Positions 49,930 to 63,556 are shown, counted from the stretch's first letter. The stretch is 64,000 nucleotides of DNA from Ophiocordyceps camponoti-saundersi (nom. inval.) (GCA_003339415.1 PDHQ01000037.1:160342-224341), one strand, 5' to 3'. Numbers and translations are program-made. Notes: generated by a model not told the origin, from the letters alone.

Positions 49930-51752
49930 CTTATTACCTTATATATATTCTTATATATAAACTTAAGTAATATTATTTTTACTTACTTACTAATAAATAT
50001 TACTAGCTTTTATTAAATTTAAAGCTATAATATTTTATTTACCTTTTTTTATATTATTTTTAGCTACCTTACTATTTAGCCCTTATAAGGGGTATTTATA
50101 AGTTTTTTAGAAAATCTTTTTCTACTTAAAAGGTTAATTATTTAGTAATAGCGGATAAAATATCCTTAATCTTTTCTAAAATAAACTTATTATCCTTAAT
50201 AAATATAATCTTATCTTTTTTATTAGCGATTATTTTTAGATATTTAAAAGCTCGTAGCGTTTTCCTATTTAGCTTAAATAAATTAAGTGCTTAGAAAATC
50301 GGAATAATTTAAGTAATACCTTTTAAGCTAATAATCTTTAATTATTTTTTAAGTAATATTTTACGGCCTTAATATATCTTAGCTATACGCGGCTTAATAA
50401 AATATTTTAATTATTATAATCTCTTAGTATATATATTTTAATATTAGCTAAGATTCTTCTTATACTTACCTAAAAATAAGTAACCTTTTTAATAATTATA
50501 AGTTTATTATTTACTATTTTAATTACGCTTAGTTAAAATAGCTAAATTATAAGTAAGGCGTTATTAGCTATAAAAGCCTTATTAATTAAATTTACCGTAA
50601 AGATTTTATCTAAGATAATAATAATATATTAGTAACTTTTAATATAGCTTTTTATATACCTTAATATTAATAAAATTATTTTAGCTAGCGCTATAATATT
50701 TCTTTAAATTACTTAGCTTAGAGTATTATAAGATAAAATATCTACTAAGGGGTTTTATAATTTAAATAGCTAGATAAGATTTATAATAACCTTTTTACTT
50801 TTTAAAAACTTAAGTTTTTCTATATTATATTAATTTATTTAGTTATATATAAATTAATAAAGTAACTTAAAATAATTAAAAAATACTTAATATTATAAGA
50901 GTATTTTTTAACTTATTTTTTAATTTAAATAGTAAGATATTATATTTTTATAGCTTAAATTTTCTTTAACTTATATTACTTTTTAGCTAATTTAGGTTTT
51001 TAAAATTAAATCTTAACTTTAACTTTTAAAGCTAAAGGTAATAATCGAATAGTTAGTTTTAAAATAAGTTTAGGAGGAATTAATATATCTCTTAGCGCCG
51101 GACTTTCCTTAACGTTATTATTAGACTTTATACTTCGTATAACTAAGCGGCGACGAATCTCTTACTTTAATTTATCTTACTATAGTTTATCTAAGTTATC
51201 TAAGTTAAATTTTACTTTAGGGTATAGTTTAATTACGCGGCCTTATATAAGTTATAAAGTTAAGATTACTTTTTCTTTCTAATAAAAAGTTTAAATATTA
51301 GGTTTTTAAGTAATATAAGTTTATCCTTATAAGGAATTAATATTAAGCGTAATAAGATTAAGAGCTTTTTTATTTAAACTTTTTATTATAAGTAATATTA
51401 GTAATATCTTTACTATATATTTTACTAATAATTAAATATTTATATTTAAACTAATAATTATTAAATTTTTTATAAATAATTCTAGGCTAGTATTTTACTA
51501 TAATTATTAATATCTCTATTCCTTTATCTTCTTTATATAAGTTTCTTATTAAGTTTTCTGCTATTAGAACGCTTTTCTATTAAATAAAGCGGTTAAAAGA
51601 TAATTATATTTTATATACCTTTATTCGCTATATTTAAAATATTATTATAAATCTAAGTTAGGAGGTTAATATTAAAGTTTTATACTTAGTAGCTTAAGGG
51701 CTTAAGGTTACTATAAAGAATTTTATTATATTAAATATCCCTAAGTTTAAAT
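49930..51752 (-). pseudogene. Family C gag end and protease region, copy M
   Basis: Minus-strand counterpart of P 5340-5729 and 18538-19510. It contains about 430 bp (51190-51621) that P lacks. It includes a block equivalent to the protease-RT spacer (aaggtagctaaa, tattagtaagtaagta) near 49960-50100. Confidence 0.6.
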
Positions 51753-51757
51753 ATTAG
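51753..51757 (+). repeat. Target-site duplication ATTAG, left of element B
   Basis: ATTAG is repeated at 55366-55370. C copy P has the single site (CTAAT on the other strand, about 5317), so P is the empty site. Confidence 0.88.
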
Positions 51758-52244
51758 TATTAGAATATATATATTACTAGCTGCTTAGGAATATAACACG
51801 CGTCGCAGAGATTACTATCTCTATATAAATAAAGCAGGAGGTTAGAGGCACGTATAAAGAGGAGTCGAACTTAAGATAATACTAATCTAAGATTAGTATA
51901 ATATTAATATAATATACGTTATTAATACGATAAGAATTAAAAGTAAGAGGGAGTATAGCTAGACGTATATATAATATATTAATCTTTTCCGTATTTTTAT
52001 TTAAGTAAGAAGTTATAAATAAAGTTATTAAATTAATTATTTATAACTCTTTCCGCTAGAGTATATTAGACGGGAGACGTAATATTCTTTTAGCTATATA
52101 ATCTAGTAGAAATACCCGAACCTTATTAATTAGGTTAATATATATATACGTAAAGTTCCTTATAGCTATTAACTTATATATTATAATAAAAGCGAAACGT
52201 AATATTAGCCTCTTATTTAGCTTAGGAAGGATACCTAATTAATA
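51758..52244 (+). repeat. 5' LTR of element B (487 bp)
   Basis: Starts TATTAGAATAT and ends CCTAATTAATA. It keeps acacgcgtcgcagag from the unmutated state. Confidence 0.92.
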
Positions 52245-53663
52245 TTAATTAGTAATAGGGCTAGGTTATTTTTATAATAATTATCTCTTATTACTTAAAA
52301 TATAATTAGATTTAGAAAAGTAATCTTAATAATAGCGATTATTAAAATATTAATATATTAAAAGCTATAATTATTATTTCGATAAGTTATAAATATATTT
52401 TAACTAATAGCCGGTTAATATTTAATAATTCGGATATCTTAATACCTAGTAATAACTTACTATAAGTTAATATTATTTACTTATTCTTTTTTTTTAGATT
52501 TAGTCTATAGTTTATAAAACCTTACTTCGATTTTAACTTAGAGTTATATTAATCTTAGATTAATCTTAGTAACTATTTAGTATATTTTATTTTATAATAT
52601 TTTATAAAAATTAAAAAAAATCTCCTATAAAATAATTAATTTAGTAAAATATAAGAGATAAAAATAATAAAAAGGAAAAATAAAAATAATAAAAACGAAA
52701 AAGAAACCTTAGGACTAAAGTCCCTTAGTATTATTTTTAGCGCGAACGCTAAGGAGGATATACCTCCCGCTAAGCTTAAAATATAAGGCGAGCGATATTA
52801 ATATACTAACGATATTAGTTAAATATTAACTTAAACTTAAATAAGGATTATATTATTATTAAACTTACCTTAGTACGCTAATCTTTATATAAGGGTATAT
52901 TATCGCTTATAAAGATAGCTAAAGCTTAAGCTAAAGTTATTATTATAAGAATTATTTACTAAGTTAATATTAGCTTATATAATATCTAAACTTAGAAAGT
53001 AAGCTATATATATATTATTATAATAAATATTTATTTTCGTATAAGCGTAATAAGCTATTATTAGCTAAGATACCTATTCTTAATAAGCGTTAATAGCTAG
53101 CTTTTATTTACTTATATAATTAATATAATTTTAATAAGGGGGCACCTTTTTTATATTACTATATTTAATTTAGTTACGCTATACTTAAGATAATAGCGTA
53201 GGCGGTAGCGCGGACGCGAAAAGATTACGGTCCTTAAGTCGCGCGCGATAAGGTATAATTAAAGTCGCTATATTTATAAGCGACGGCGTCCTAGCGCGTA
53301 AGCGGAACGAAATAGCCGATATAACGCTTAAAGCGTAAGCTATTAAGAGAGTAGGTAATAGACGTATATATTAAAAGGGAGCTAAGTTTAAAAATATATT
53401 AATATTTAATATAATTTTAATTTATAGCTAACTTAAAGTTAAGTTAAAATTAATATATTTTTTATACGCTAATATATTATTTTATATAATATATTATCGT
53501 TATTAATATTAGCTTTTAACTTAGGGCTTAAAATAATAACGCGATAGCTATATAGCGTAGTAAAAATATAAAAATATTACTTAAGTATAAATATAATCTT
53601 ACTTTAAAATTAATATAAATCCTTATTATACTTAGCTTAAAATTAACTTAAATTTACCTTTAG

Positions 53664-53698
<35 letters not shown>

Positions 53699-54878
53699 TA
53701 ACGTAAAGGAGAAAGGAAAAAAGGGAATATAAAGCTAAAGCGCGGGGTAATTTATAAGTAAGGTTACTAACTTACTAATTTACCTTTTTACGATAAGTAT
53801 ATACCCTTACCTTATATTATTAAGGTAAACTAATATTTAAAATATTAGTATATATTTTTACTATTAAGGTAAATTAATATATAGTAAGTTAGTATATATT
53901 ATTATTATTAAAGTTAGTATTTAGATTAGTATATACCTCTTAATTATAAAAGGCCCCCTATCCCCCCTTTAATTTCCTTTCTTTCCCCCTTATATTAGTT
54001 TTTTCGATATTTATTCTTTTTACTTTTCGAAAACTACCTAGACCTCTCCTTATTAAGTATATCTCTTTTTATTTTATATATTCTATCTACTTTTCTAATT
54101 TATAAACTAAAAAAGAAAAGCTACTAAGGGAGTATAATACCCTTATTATACTTTTAGGGCTATAATATAAAGAAGAATAACGTATATTATAAAGGCGTTA
54201 AACCGCCCTAGGGGTATAATAATAATAATTAAATAGCGAAGATAAGGCTAAAGATAATAAAACTAAGTTAACGAATATTATAATATAAGAACGAGAAATA
54301 TTATAAGATAAAGATAACCCTTACTAGCTATAGGGGTTTACTAGTTAATAAGGGATATTTCCCCTTACGATAATTAGTACTTATTAGAGGTCTCTAAAGT
54401 AAGACGCCTTAATAATATCCTTATAGCTAATTTATTAAATATTTAGGGGATTTAATTACTAATCCTATAGCTATTTAGAAGTAACCGTAGCTATAAGACC
54501 GGCTAATAAATTTAAATATTTTATTATAGCGTTATACTATATTTTCTTAGCGATAATATATAATATCGTAATTATTACCTTATAGCCCTTATTTACCTTC
54601 GATAATACGAAAAGATAACGCGAAAGATAATTTAATAAGCGTCGCTTTAGAAAGTAATATTAAAATTAATAAGAAAATAATCGGATATTTACTTAATATT
54701 AACCTAAACTTATTAATAAATTAGTAAGGTAAAAGGTATCTATAAAACCCTAAATTATATAAGTTCTTAAAAATAGAAAAATAATTTAATTTATAATAGC
54801 TACTAAAGGAACCTAATTATACCTTAACTACTTATATAGTAAGATAAATATTCTTAATTAAAAAAGAAAAATTACTAA
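52245..54878 (+). other. Interior of element B
   Basis: Colinear with A 6216-8851, including the Ser/Pro/Ala-Asp-Glu frame (52720-52790), the CG-rich block (53160-53370) and the TAA microsatellite (53668-53697). No polymerase domain was seen. Confidence 0.55.
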
Positions 54879-55365
54879 TATTAGAATATATATATTATTA
54901 GCTATTTAGGAATATAATACGCGTCGCAAAGATTACTATCTTTATATAAATAAAGTAAGAGGTTAGAAGTATATATAAAAAGAAGTCGAACTTAAGATAA
55001 TACCGATCCGAGATTAATATAATATTAATATAATATATATTATTAATATAATAGGAATCGAGGGTAAGAGGGAGTATAGCTAGACGTATATATAATATAT
55101 TAATCTTTTCCGTATTTTTATTTAAGTAAGAAGTTATAAATAGAGTTATTAAATTAATTATTCGTAACTCCTTCTACTAGAGTATATTAAATAGGAGACG
55201 TAATATTCCTTTAGCTATATAATCTAGTAGAAATACCTAAACCCTATTAATTAGGTCGATATATATATATATAAAGTTCCTTATAGCTATTAACCTATAT
55301 ATTACGATAAGAGCGAAACGCGATACTAGCCTCCTATTCGGCTTAGGAAGGATGCTTAACTAATA
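54879..55365 (+). repeat. 3' LTR of element B (487 bp)
   Basis: Same length and termini as the 5' LTR, preceded by the purine tract aaaaaagaaaa. It ends gatgcttaactaata and is followed by ATTAG. Confidence 0.92.
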
Positions 55366-55370
55366 ATTAG

Positions 55371-57560
55371 TTTATTTAAATATACCTTATATAATTAAAT
55401 ATCCGCTAATAAAATAGCCTTTTAAGTTTTATAAATATTTACTTAATTTATTAATAATTATAATATTAGAAAATTTTATTAATTTAGCTATCCTAATTAT
55501 TATTTCCTATTACTTAGCTATTACTTTTTATAAATTTATCTTTATTATTAATATTTTATTAATATTTTTTTTTAATTTTCTTAAATATTATATTATATAA
55601 GTTATATATAATAAGTTAAATATTAAACTAAGTTAAGCTTACTATTATTATTAATAATTTTTACTTACTATTAATATAAAAATACTTAATAATAGCCCGC
55701 TTATACTATTTATCTTAATTAGCGTTTTTAGTTATCTAATTTAAAAAATTAATAAGAAGAACTTATTAAGTTTTTAATTTTACTTAACTATATAAAGCCT
55801 TAGCTTATTTTATATAATTAGTTAGCGATTCTCCTTTCTTATAACTAAACTTATATATTTTTATAATAAGGGTACTTTTTATAATTAAGTTTACTTTTTT
55901 AAACTTATCTATAAATAGAGATACTTACTCTAATTAAGTATAATTTTCGTTATCTAACTTATTATATTAGTTAGTAGCCTTATTATAAAGATTAGAAAAG
56001 AAGATCTCCCTAATAATAATAATATATATCTCTCCTTAGATATTTAATAATATTATATTAGTATTATATTAATTAAGGTACTTTTTAGCTAAAATATCTT
56101 TAAAATATTTAATAAATAGCTTAAGCTTTAATAGTAAGGCTAACGCTATAATAAGGTAACGCTTACTTTTTAGTTTAGTAATACTCTTTTATATTAATAT
56201 TAAATATATAATTATAAGACTAATTTAATCTATTAGGGGAAAAAGATAAAGTAAATAATATAGTAAACTTTTTAATAAATTAAGTAAACCTTATAATAAA
56301 CTTATATTTAATATTATTTTCTAATCTTTTACTATAAGGCGCTTTTTTAATATATTTTAATAGTTTACCTTTACTTATAATATTTATAATTACTAAATAT
56401 TTAGTAAAACTAAGTTTTCTTTTATTAAATATATACGCTTTTTCGAATTAAAAAACTTTTAGTATTAGTTTATTTAGGAAGATTATACGCTTCTAACCTT
56501 TTTACTTACTTATCTTATTATTTTTCTTATTTTAATTACTTTTAGCGATAATAAAAAAGGGAAAAAGAGGGGAAGACTATCTATACTTACGGGGTTTTTT
56601 TATATTCTCTTATCCTTCTTCCTCCCTTTATTCTCGCTTATATAGTCTTTCTTACTTTACTTTTTATAAGGCTACTTTTCCGGTAATAATAAGTATATAG
56701 TTATAGCTAGACTTATTTTAAGTAGCTCCCGCTTAACCTAATTAAAACTCGCTCCGCTTCCTAATTTAATAATTTATTAAAATCCTTAAATATTTAGCTA
56801 TTATTACTAAATAATACTATTATCTTAATTTTATAGCTTATATAATAACGCGCTAAAATCTTAGTCTTATTATTATAAAATCCCTTAATTAGTTTTAGAT
56901 TAGAGGATTAGATTAGATTATTTAATATTATATATTAAGGTAATAATAGTTATAATCTCTTTATATTAGTTTAATAATAAGTTTAATAATAATAATTATA
57001 CTAAGTCCCTTTTTCTATTCCTTTATCCTCTAATCCCTTATCCTCTAATACTTATTTAATATAACTTAATTAATAGCCTTAGCTATACTTATTATTATTA
57101 CGCTTAGCTTTTTACTTATATTAATAATATTAGCGGAGATATTATTAAAGGCTATTTTAATATACTTAAGGGTATTATATATTAACTTAAAAACTCTTAT
57201 TATTTTATTTATATTAGTAGGAATAAAAGCGGCCTTAGTTAGGGCTTATTTAATATTATATATATTTCTATAAATAGATAACTAATCCTTATTCTAAATA
57301 GCGCGCTTAACCCCTATTAATAGCGCCTTAATATTACTTTACTTTTCCTATTTTATATATTTTCCGCGTTATATATAATAAAGCTTAGCCGCGTTTATTA
57401 TTAATAACTTATATACTTTTAGCTTATTAGCTTCTTATAATTACTTATAATCTAAAAAATATTTACTACTATATAGCTTATATTTAATTTTATATAAGCG
57501 ATATATACTTAAGCTATAGGATTTATATATTATTAACTTTTATATTTTTATTAAGCTTTA
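55371..57560 (-). pseudogene. Family C upstream ORF and gag, copy M
   Basis: Read on the minus strand: an upstream ORF (57560-56300) with a basic KKPRK-like stretch near 56600, then gag (about 56150-55560) matching P 4600-5150. No zinc knuckle was recognised. The region 57050-56880 is shared with the plus-strand piece at 49730-49925. Confidence 0.5.
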
Positions 57561-58059
57561 AATAAAAGGTATATTTACTCTATTATATATAATAGCTAGA
57601 ATATCCTCAGCGCGAGCGCTTTTATATAATATATCTTATATATATATTATAAGGGATTAGGTTTTCTTCTTTAATTTCTACCTTTTTTATTATAATAATA
57701 TTAGTTAAGTTTTAAGCTAATAAGAGGCTATATAGCAGCGTATATTAAGTTATTTATAATAAAGATATTAATTATAGTTATAAGTATACTTATAAGGGAA
57801 AGGAAAGGGAAAAAAGCCACGTGCTACCTAGCCTTTATTTATTTATACCTTAGTAATAAAGTATATATTACCTTACTTACTTACTAATTTATAGCCCTTT
57901 AGCTAACCTTAATATATACCCTTATATAACTTACTTATTCTTATAAGGTATTTTTTTAAGCTTTACTTTAATTTATTATTTTATTATAGCCTTATAAGCT
58001 TAAGTAAGGCTTATAATAGCGCTTTTTTCCTACTTACTGACCTTGCCTTATTAGGCTCC

Positions 58060-58125
58060 TGCCTTATAAGTAAGGGGTTTTCCCCCGGGCCCTGCCTAAT
58101 TTTTCCCCCCTCCTTATATATAGTA
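58060..58125 (+). mobile_element. LINE/SINE 3'-end-like block
   Basis: taaggggttttcccccgggccctgcc...ttttccccc resembles the 3' block of the right LINE (39770-39800). No target duplication or body was identified on either side, so this is a fragment or a diverged relative. Flanking 57780-58050 shows no recognisable gene. Confidence 0.5.
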
Positions 58126-58636
58126 GTCCTAGAAGCCGTTCTATCTCCTAGTATAAATTCTAATAATAATAATTTACTTTATAACTCTTTTTAAATAAGC
58201 TAAAAAGATAAAAAGGGTATTTTAAAAAAGCTTTCTTCCTAAAGAATACGATAAAACTAACCGCTTTTAGCCTAATCTCTTTTATCTCTTTCAAAATATC
58301 TAACTTTAACTATACGCCTTTTATTACCTTTTAGGGAGAGCTTTTTTAAATAACCTCGGCTAATTTTAACAGCTACGATAGCGATATAGCTATAGAATCG
58401 GATAGTATTAAGTTTTTAAACTAAGGACCTTTTTAGGAACTTTCTTTAAGCCCTTCGAAAAAAGGAAAAGAAAAAGAAAAAGCTTATATTACTTAATATA
58501 ATATAGAAAAGTTTAAATTAAACCTAAATAAGATTTTAAAAATCTATATTTTAAAATATAGTTTATTTACGTAATAGCTTTTTCTAATTAAGGAAAATAA
58601 AAAATAAAAAGTAAAAGCTATTTATATTATTTTAGT

Positions 58637-58700
58637 ATTTTTTTCTTATTTTTTTCTTATTTTTTTTTCTTATTTTTTTCTTTTTTTATTATTATTTTTT
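58637..58700 (+). repeat. Oligopyrimidine tandem repeat
   Basis: Repeated tttttttctta units of about 11 bp. Confidence 0.8.
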
Positions 58701-59333
58701 TATTATAAAAAGGCCTTATTAATTAATCTTTTTAAAATAAATAGCTATTTAGCAAAGTTTATTTTTCTAGTTTATAAGTTTTAAGCCTTTAATTTTACTT
58801 AGTATTATAAGCTTAAATATAAAATAATCTCTTATAATAAAAAATCTAAAAAAAAACTTAAAAAAAATAAGTTTCTAACTTTTTAATTATATTTTACTAA
58901 TCTTATTATAAAATAACTTTTTAAAAAAAAATATAAAACTTTTTCGAAAAATAAGTTAAGTTAAACTTAGCTTTTAATATTAATTTAGCTTAAAGTTTAG
59001 TTATAAATTTCCTTTTAATAACTAATATTTTTTTTATAATTTACTCTAAGCTTTTTAATAAGCTTCTTACTTATTATAATTAGTAAGTTATTTTTTTTAT
59101 TTAACTTATTAATTAACTTTTTTTAAAAAAATATAAGCTTATTTACTACGCTAAGCTAAAAAATTATTTAAAAAACTACTTTAATAAAGCCTTTTTAATA
59201 TTAAATAATAACTTTATAAGTTATTTTTCTAAAAATAGCTTTTATAGCTTTATTTTTAATATCTAAACTTTAACTTTTTAAAATACTTATTTAAGCTAAA
59301 TTATAACTTATATCTTTTTAAACTTTAAGCTTA

Positions 59334-59338
59334 ATTAT
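59334..59338 (+). repeat. Target-site duplication ATTAT of the right-end Gypsy
   Basis: ATTAT is repeated at 63857-63861. A/T-only, so chance agreement is possible, but it falls exactly at both LTR ends. Confidence 0.75.
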
Positions 59339-59638
59339 TATTAAGGTTTAGCCCTTATATTATATTCGGGTTATTAACCTAAATGTTAAACTTACGGATT
59401 AGCCTCGCGATTAAACGATAAGGCTGCCGCTATCCGGCCTAAAAGCCTATAGCGGAAGGATTAGAAGGAACGGAACGGAAAAGATAGTTAAACGGGGAGG
59501 TAAACGGGCTCTAAAGGAAAAAGCGGTATATATAGCTATTTAGCACGCTAAAGTGCGGCTTCCTTAAAAGCTCGTTATATATAATTATTATTATATATAG
59601 CTTAGCAAATAAGTATCCCTTTAACTAATCTTTTAATA
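59339..59638 (+). repeat. 5' LTR of right-end Gypsy (300 bp)
   Basis: TATTAAGGTTTAGCC start (formerly TGTTAA...) and CTTTTAATA end (formerly ...TTAACA). This copy retains aaatgttaaac, gctgccgc and agcacgc. Confidence 0.9.
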
Positions 59639-59889
59639 GAATTACGTATTTTTTTCTTATAAATTTCTACTCTTATTTTTAATATTAATAGATTAATTAG
59701 ATTAGATCGGATTAGAATAGCTAACTTATAAGACTAAATAGAAGGGCTTTAATAATTTTAAGCTAGCTTTAGTAGATATTAATAACCCTTATAGCGAGAG
59801 CTATAAGTTTAGTAATTAGAATAATAAATATAAGTAATATAATATATAATAAAAGATAAGGAGGAATATTATTAGTAAATCTTAAAATA

Positions 59890-60910
59890 TATAAAATAGT
59901 ACTTTAAGGAATAAGCTAATATTTTTCTCGTAAATAAGGAAGCGGAGTAAAAAGCTATATTATAAGAAATATAGTTTACTATTTAGTAATAAGCCGTAAC
60001 TTTTCTTACGATAAAGGAAATAGAATATATAAAGTAACTTATAGCTACGCGCGCGGACGCCTTTAAGGAAATACTACGAATAAACCTTATTAAACTAACT
60101 TTTATTAAAGCTACGCTTAACTAAGCTTAGATCGATATAGCCCTTATAAAATAAAAAGAACTTTAGCTTAAGTAAAATAAATCGCTAGATTTTTTTTACT
60201 TTTTTATAAGCTAGCTAGTTTACTAATATAATATCGATAAGCTTTAAGGTAAAGCTAATAATACGGATTATATCTAAATATAGATCTTAAATTACTTTCC
60301 TAAAAATAAAATACGGAAAATATTAGCCTTCTAGTAATTTAATAGCTTTAGTAGAAAAAGGCACCTAAAGGACTTTTTTAACTACCTCTATTAAACTTTT
60401 AGTAACGTTTAGAAACGAAAAAAAGCTTAAGATAAGCTCTAAACTTTAGTTTACTATAATAGATAAATATTTAGTAACTTTATTCTTAAGTTTAAAAAGG
60501 TCCTAGTAACTACTATTAGATTTATAAATTAAGATAATTCTATAAAACTAACCTAGCTACGCGGGGCTTTTTCCCTAATATTTTAAAACCTTTTAGTTAC
60601 TATTAATATACCTTATAAATACTCTCCGTTCGTTAATCGCTTATAAAGTCTTATTTAATTTTTTAAATAAACTTTACGCTTTCTTAGGGCGGCTAAGAAA
60701 TACTAACCTAACTTAAATAAATACTTAAGAGGCGCTAAGAGCGTTCTTATAAACTTAGGCACGGGAAAAAACATAAATAGGGATATTCCGATAAATATAA
60801 TAAAAGATAAGAAAAAGAAAAAGCTAAAAGGAAAAGATAGCGGTTATAATAAAGCTCCTACTTAAATATTATAAAATACCCCTTAAGCTAAATAAGTAAA
60901 AAGATTAGTA
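59890..60910 (+). pseudogene. Gypsy gag remnant
   Basis: A frame with few losses reads as a gag-like helical protein, ending in a Lys-rich segment near 60780-60840 (MIKDKKKKK-like). No zinc knuckle was recognised. Its role as the structural protein is inferred from position before protease and RT. Confidence 0.6.
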
Positions 60911-61179
60911 TTAGAATAATATAGAATATTAGGTTTTTATATTAGGTACGGAATAAATATATACCTTATATATAATTATAATTTCTAACCTTTATAAAAG
61001 CTATAGTAAAAAGCTTTAGGAGAAATTTATATTAATTATATAGAAATTTTACCTTAAATTAAGGAATATAATTCCGATAATAACTAAGGAAAAGAATAGC
61101 TTTAGAATATTATAGCGTCCTAGAGGATAAGGTAATATAAATAGAGGAAAAGAAAGATATCCTCTATTCTAAACTATAA

Positions 61180-63220
61180 GCTCTATTTATTAAGATTCCT
61201 ATAATCTTAAATAACTTAAAATTAATAGATATATTAGTTAATAAAAGCTATAAGAGCTATTTTATAATATACTTATAGCTAATATAAGATTTATAAATAC
61301 TAATAAAAAGAATCTTAGCTTAATAAGTAAAAAAGGTAATAATAAGCGAACTAAAAGTATTAAATATTACCTAGCTTTTACTTAAAATAAATAGCTTTAG
61401 TTAATTAATTATAATATATATAATATTAAATCTTAATTTCCTAATTATTCTTAGTAAGCTTTAGCTATAATATATAAAATCTTACTTAGTCCCTTATAAA
61501 GAATAAGTATAATATAAAGATTCGTAATAATAAGTATAGGTTACTAATACTTACTCTTAACTAATAAAGGAGATCTTAAATACGGTATACTTTTATAGCT
61601 TAACCTTTATTAGAGAAGTAAGGAGGAGGTAGAAAGAATTACGCTATTAAAAGAAAAACCTTACTAAATACCTAAAAATCTAAGCGGTAAGAGTTAAAAA
61701 TATAGAGAAAATATTATAAGATAAGATTCCCTTAATAAATAATTAACTATAAGAACGGATCCTAATAGAATTCTACGATATATTTCCCCTTTTCTATAAA
61801 TAAGAAGCGGATAAGTTAAATTTATATAAAAAAAGTATAAATTACTATATACCGCTTAAGAAAAAAATAAATAGTAAAAAACCTTAAATCTTATTTAGCC
61901 CTTTTTATAATATATTAAGGGAGAAATTACTTATCCTTAAAAAAATATTATAAGACCTCTTTTAGAAAGGCTTTATTTAACTTAGTAGCTCGCCCGTAAG
62001 TGCCTTAGTCCTCTTTATAAGGAAACCTAAGGGAGGATTATAGTTTTATATAGATTTTTATATACTAAATACGATTATAGTTTTAGATAGATACCCGCTC
62101 CTTTTACTTAATAATACTTTTCGGTTATTAGCTAAGTTTTAATAGCTTATAAAATTAGATATCGTATAAGCTTTCTATAAGGTATAAATTACTAAAAGAG
62201 AGGAATAGAAAATAGTATTTCGGACCTAATATAGTTTTTTTAAATAGATAATTACCTTATTTAGACTTATAAGGGCTCCTATTACTTTTTAAAAATATAT
62301 TAATAGTATTTTTTAGCTATATCTTAATAAGTTCTACTTAGCTTATATTAATAATATTATTATTTACTTTAATAGTACTAAAAAGGACTATTTCCGTAAG
62401 GTACGCTTAGTTTTTTATAAGCTTTAAGAGTATAAGCTTTATCTAAACTTAGATAAGTATAAATTCGTAGTTAAGAAAGTAAAATACCTAAGATTTATAA
62501 TACTAATAAGGGTTAGGCTTTAGGCAGACTTAGAAAAGATTAAGATAATTATTAACTAAGCTATACTAACTTCCCTTAAAAGCTTTTATAAATTTTTAAG
62601 TTTTGCTAATTTTTACTAACTTTTTATTATAAATTTTACTAAAGTAGTAAAATTATTAATAAATCTAACGAAAAAAAAGGTAAAATTTATTTAGGGACCG
62701 GATTAAAAATAAGCTTTCTAGGAAATTAAGAATCTATTTACGAGAGCCCTTTTACTAGTAAAATAAAATTTTAAAAACTTTACGTTTTTAAAAGTAAATA
62801 TTAGCGCCTATATTATAGGAGGTTATTTTTACTAAGAATAAGAAGAATAGAAATAACTAATAGCGTTCTTTTTCGTAAAAATAAACGCGGCCGAATATAA
62901 CTATCTAATATATAATAAAAAGATATTAGCGATTATTAGATACTTAGAATAATAATATACTAAACTATATAGTTATAATAGCTTCGATATTATTATTAAT
63001 TATAAAAACTTAGAGTATTTTATAATTTGCTAGCACCTCTTAGAACGATAAGCTTATTAGGCTAAGTACTTATTACGATTTAACTTTAAGATCCGTTATC
63101 GACTTAGTAAATAAGCTGCGGTCTTAGACGCCCTTTCCTATAGGGATTAGGATAAACCCTTAACTACGGAGGAGGAGGACGCCCGCTTTATATAGATAAT
63201 TCCCGAAGAAGCCCTATAAT
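61180..63220 (+). pseudogene. Gypsy protease-like, RT and RNase H remnant
   Basis: A protease-like LVN-x-S-Y segment is near 61235. The RT has RKPKGG near 62020, DRYPLLLLN near 62085, KLDIV near 62155, TKREE near 62190 and the YIDD box at 62344-62355 (now YINN). Then come KCKF-like sequence near 62455 and L-x-F-I-x-x-x-G-V near 62490. RNase H starts with V-D-x-S-A-like sequence near 62794 and continues through FFFVK-x-N-AAE-Y-N-Y near 62870 to DALSYRD near 63130. This matches the RT/RNase H order and motifs of fungal Gypsy elements. RIP stops are fewer than in family C. Confidence 0.85.
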
Positions 63221-63556
63221 TTTACCTATAGGCGATAGTAATCGACACTTCTAGAGATAACTATTATATTCGCTAAGCTAAGACATCCCTACAGGCAGGA
63301 AAACGTTAGCACGGTTAAACCTGTAAAATAGGCAGCGGATTCCCTTACTAATAATAGTAATAATAATAGTATTAATAATAATAACAATAAGGCTATAAAA
63401 GGAAGAAGGGAAGGAATAAAGGATTTAATAGGCAGGCACTATAAAAGCTATGGAAAAGTGGGGCGGACCGAGTAACTTAGCGGAAAATTTTTTACCTAAC
63501 CTTACCGTATATTATATAACGGATCCCGCGCTTATAGGTAAGGGGAAGGGACTTTA

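Larger units (their letters stand above)
51758..55365 (+). mobile_element. Non-autonomous LTR element B, full length (3608 bp)
   Basis: LTRs 51758-52244 and 54879-55365 (487 bp each), interior 52245-54878. It is colinear with element A over its whole length, differing mainly by C/T and G/A. It ends in the same purine tract and termini. The interior has no RT or integrase signature. Its LTRs carry gacgggagacgtaat-type variants, so A and B belong to slightly different subtypes. Confidence 0.92.
49930..57560 (-). mobile_element. Gypsy family C, copy M (minus strand, interrupted by element B)
   Basis: The reverse complement of 49930-51752 matches P 5340-5729 plus 18533-19510. The reverse complement of 55371-56240 matches P 4480-5310. 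From 56240 to about 57560 it holds the upstream ORF missing from P. At P 5729/18533, M reads straight through with a single GTTAA. M is more heavily mutated than P and also shows CG-to-TA changes. RT, RNase H, integrase and the 3' LTR are absent: the copy stops at the junction near 49927. Confidence 0.78.
58130..59338. other. Unassigned AT-rich DNA before the Gypsy element
   Basis: A plus-strand frame from about 58230 to 58620 has a coding-like pattern (Ile-Ala-Ile-Glu-Ser-Asp near 58385, then Lys/Glu-rich), but nothing was recognised. Oligo-T/C repeats of the type tttttttctta fill 58637-58700. The rest is A/T-rich without domains. Confidence 0.4.
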
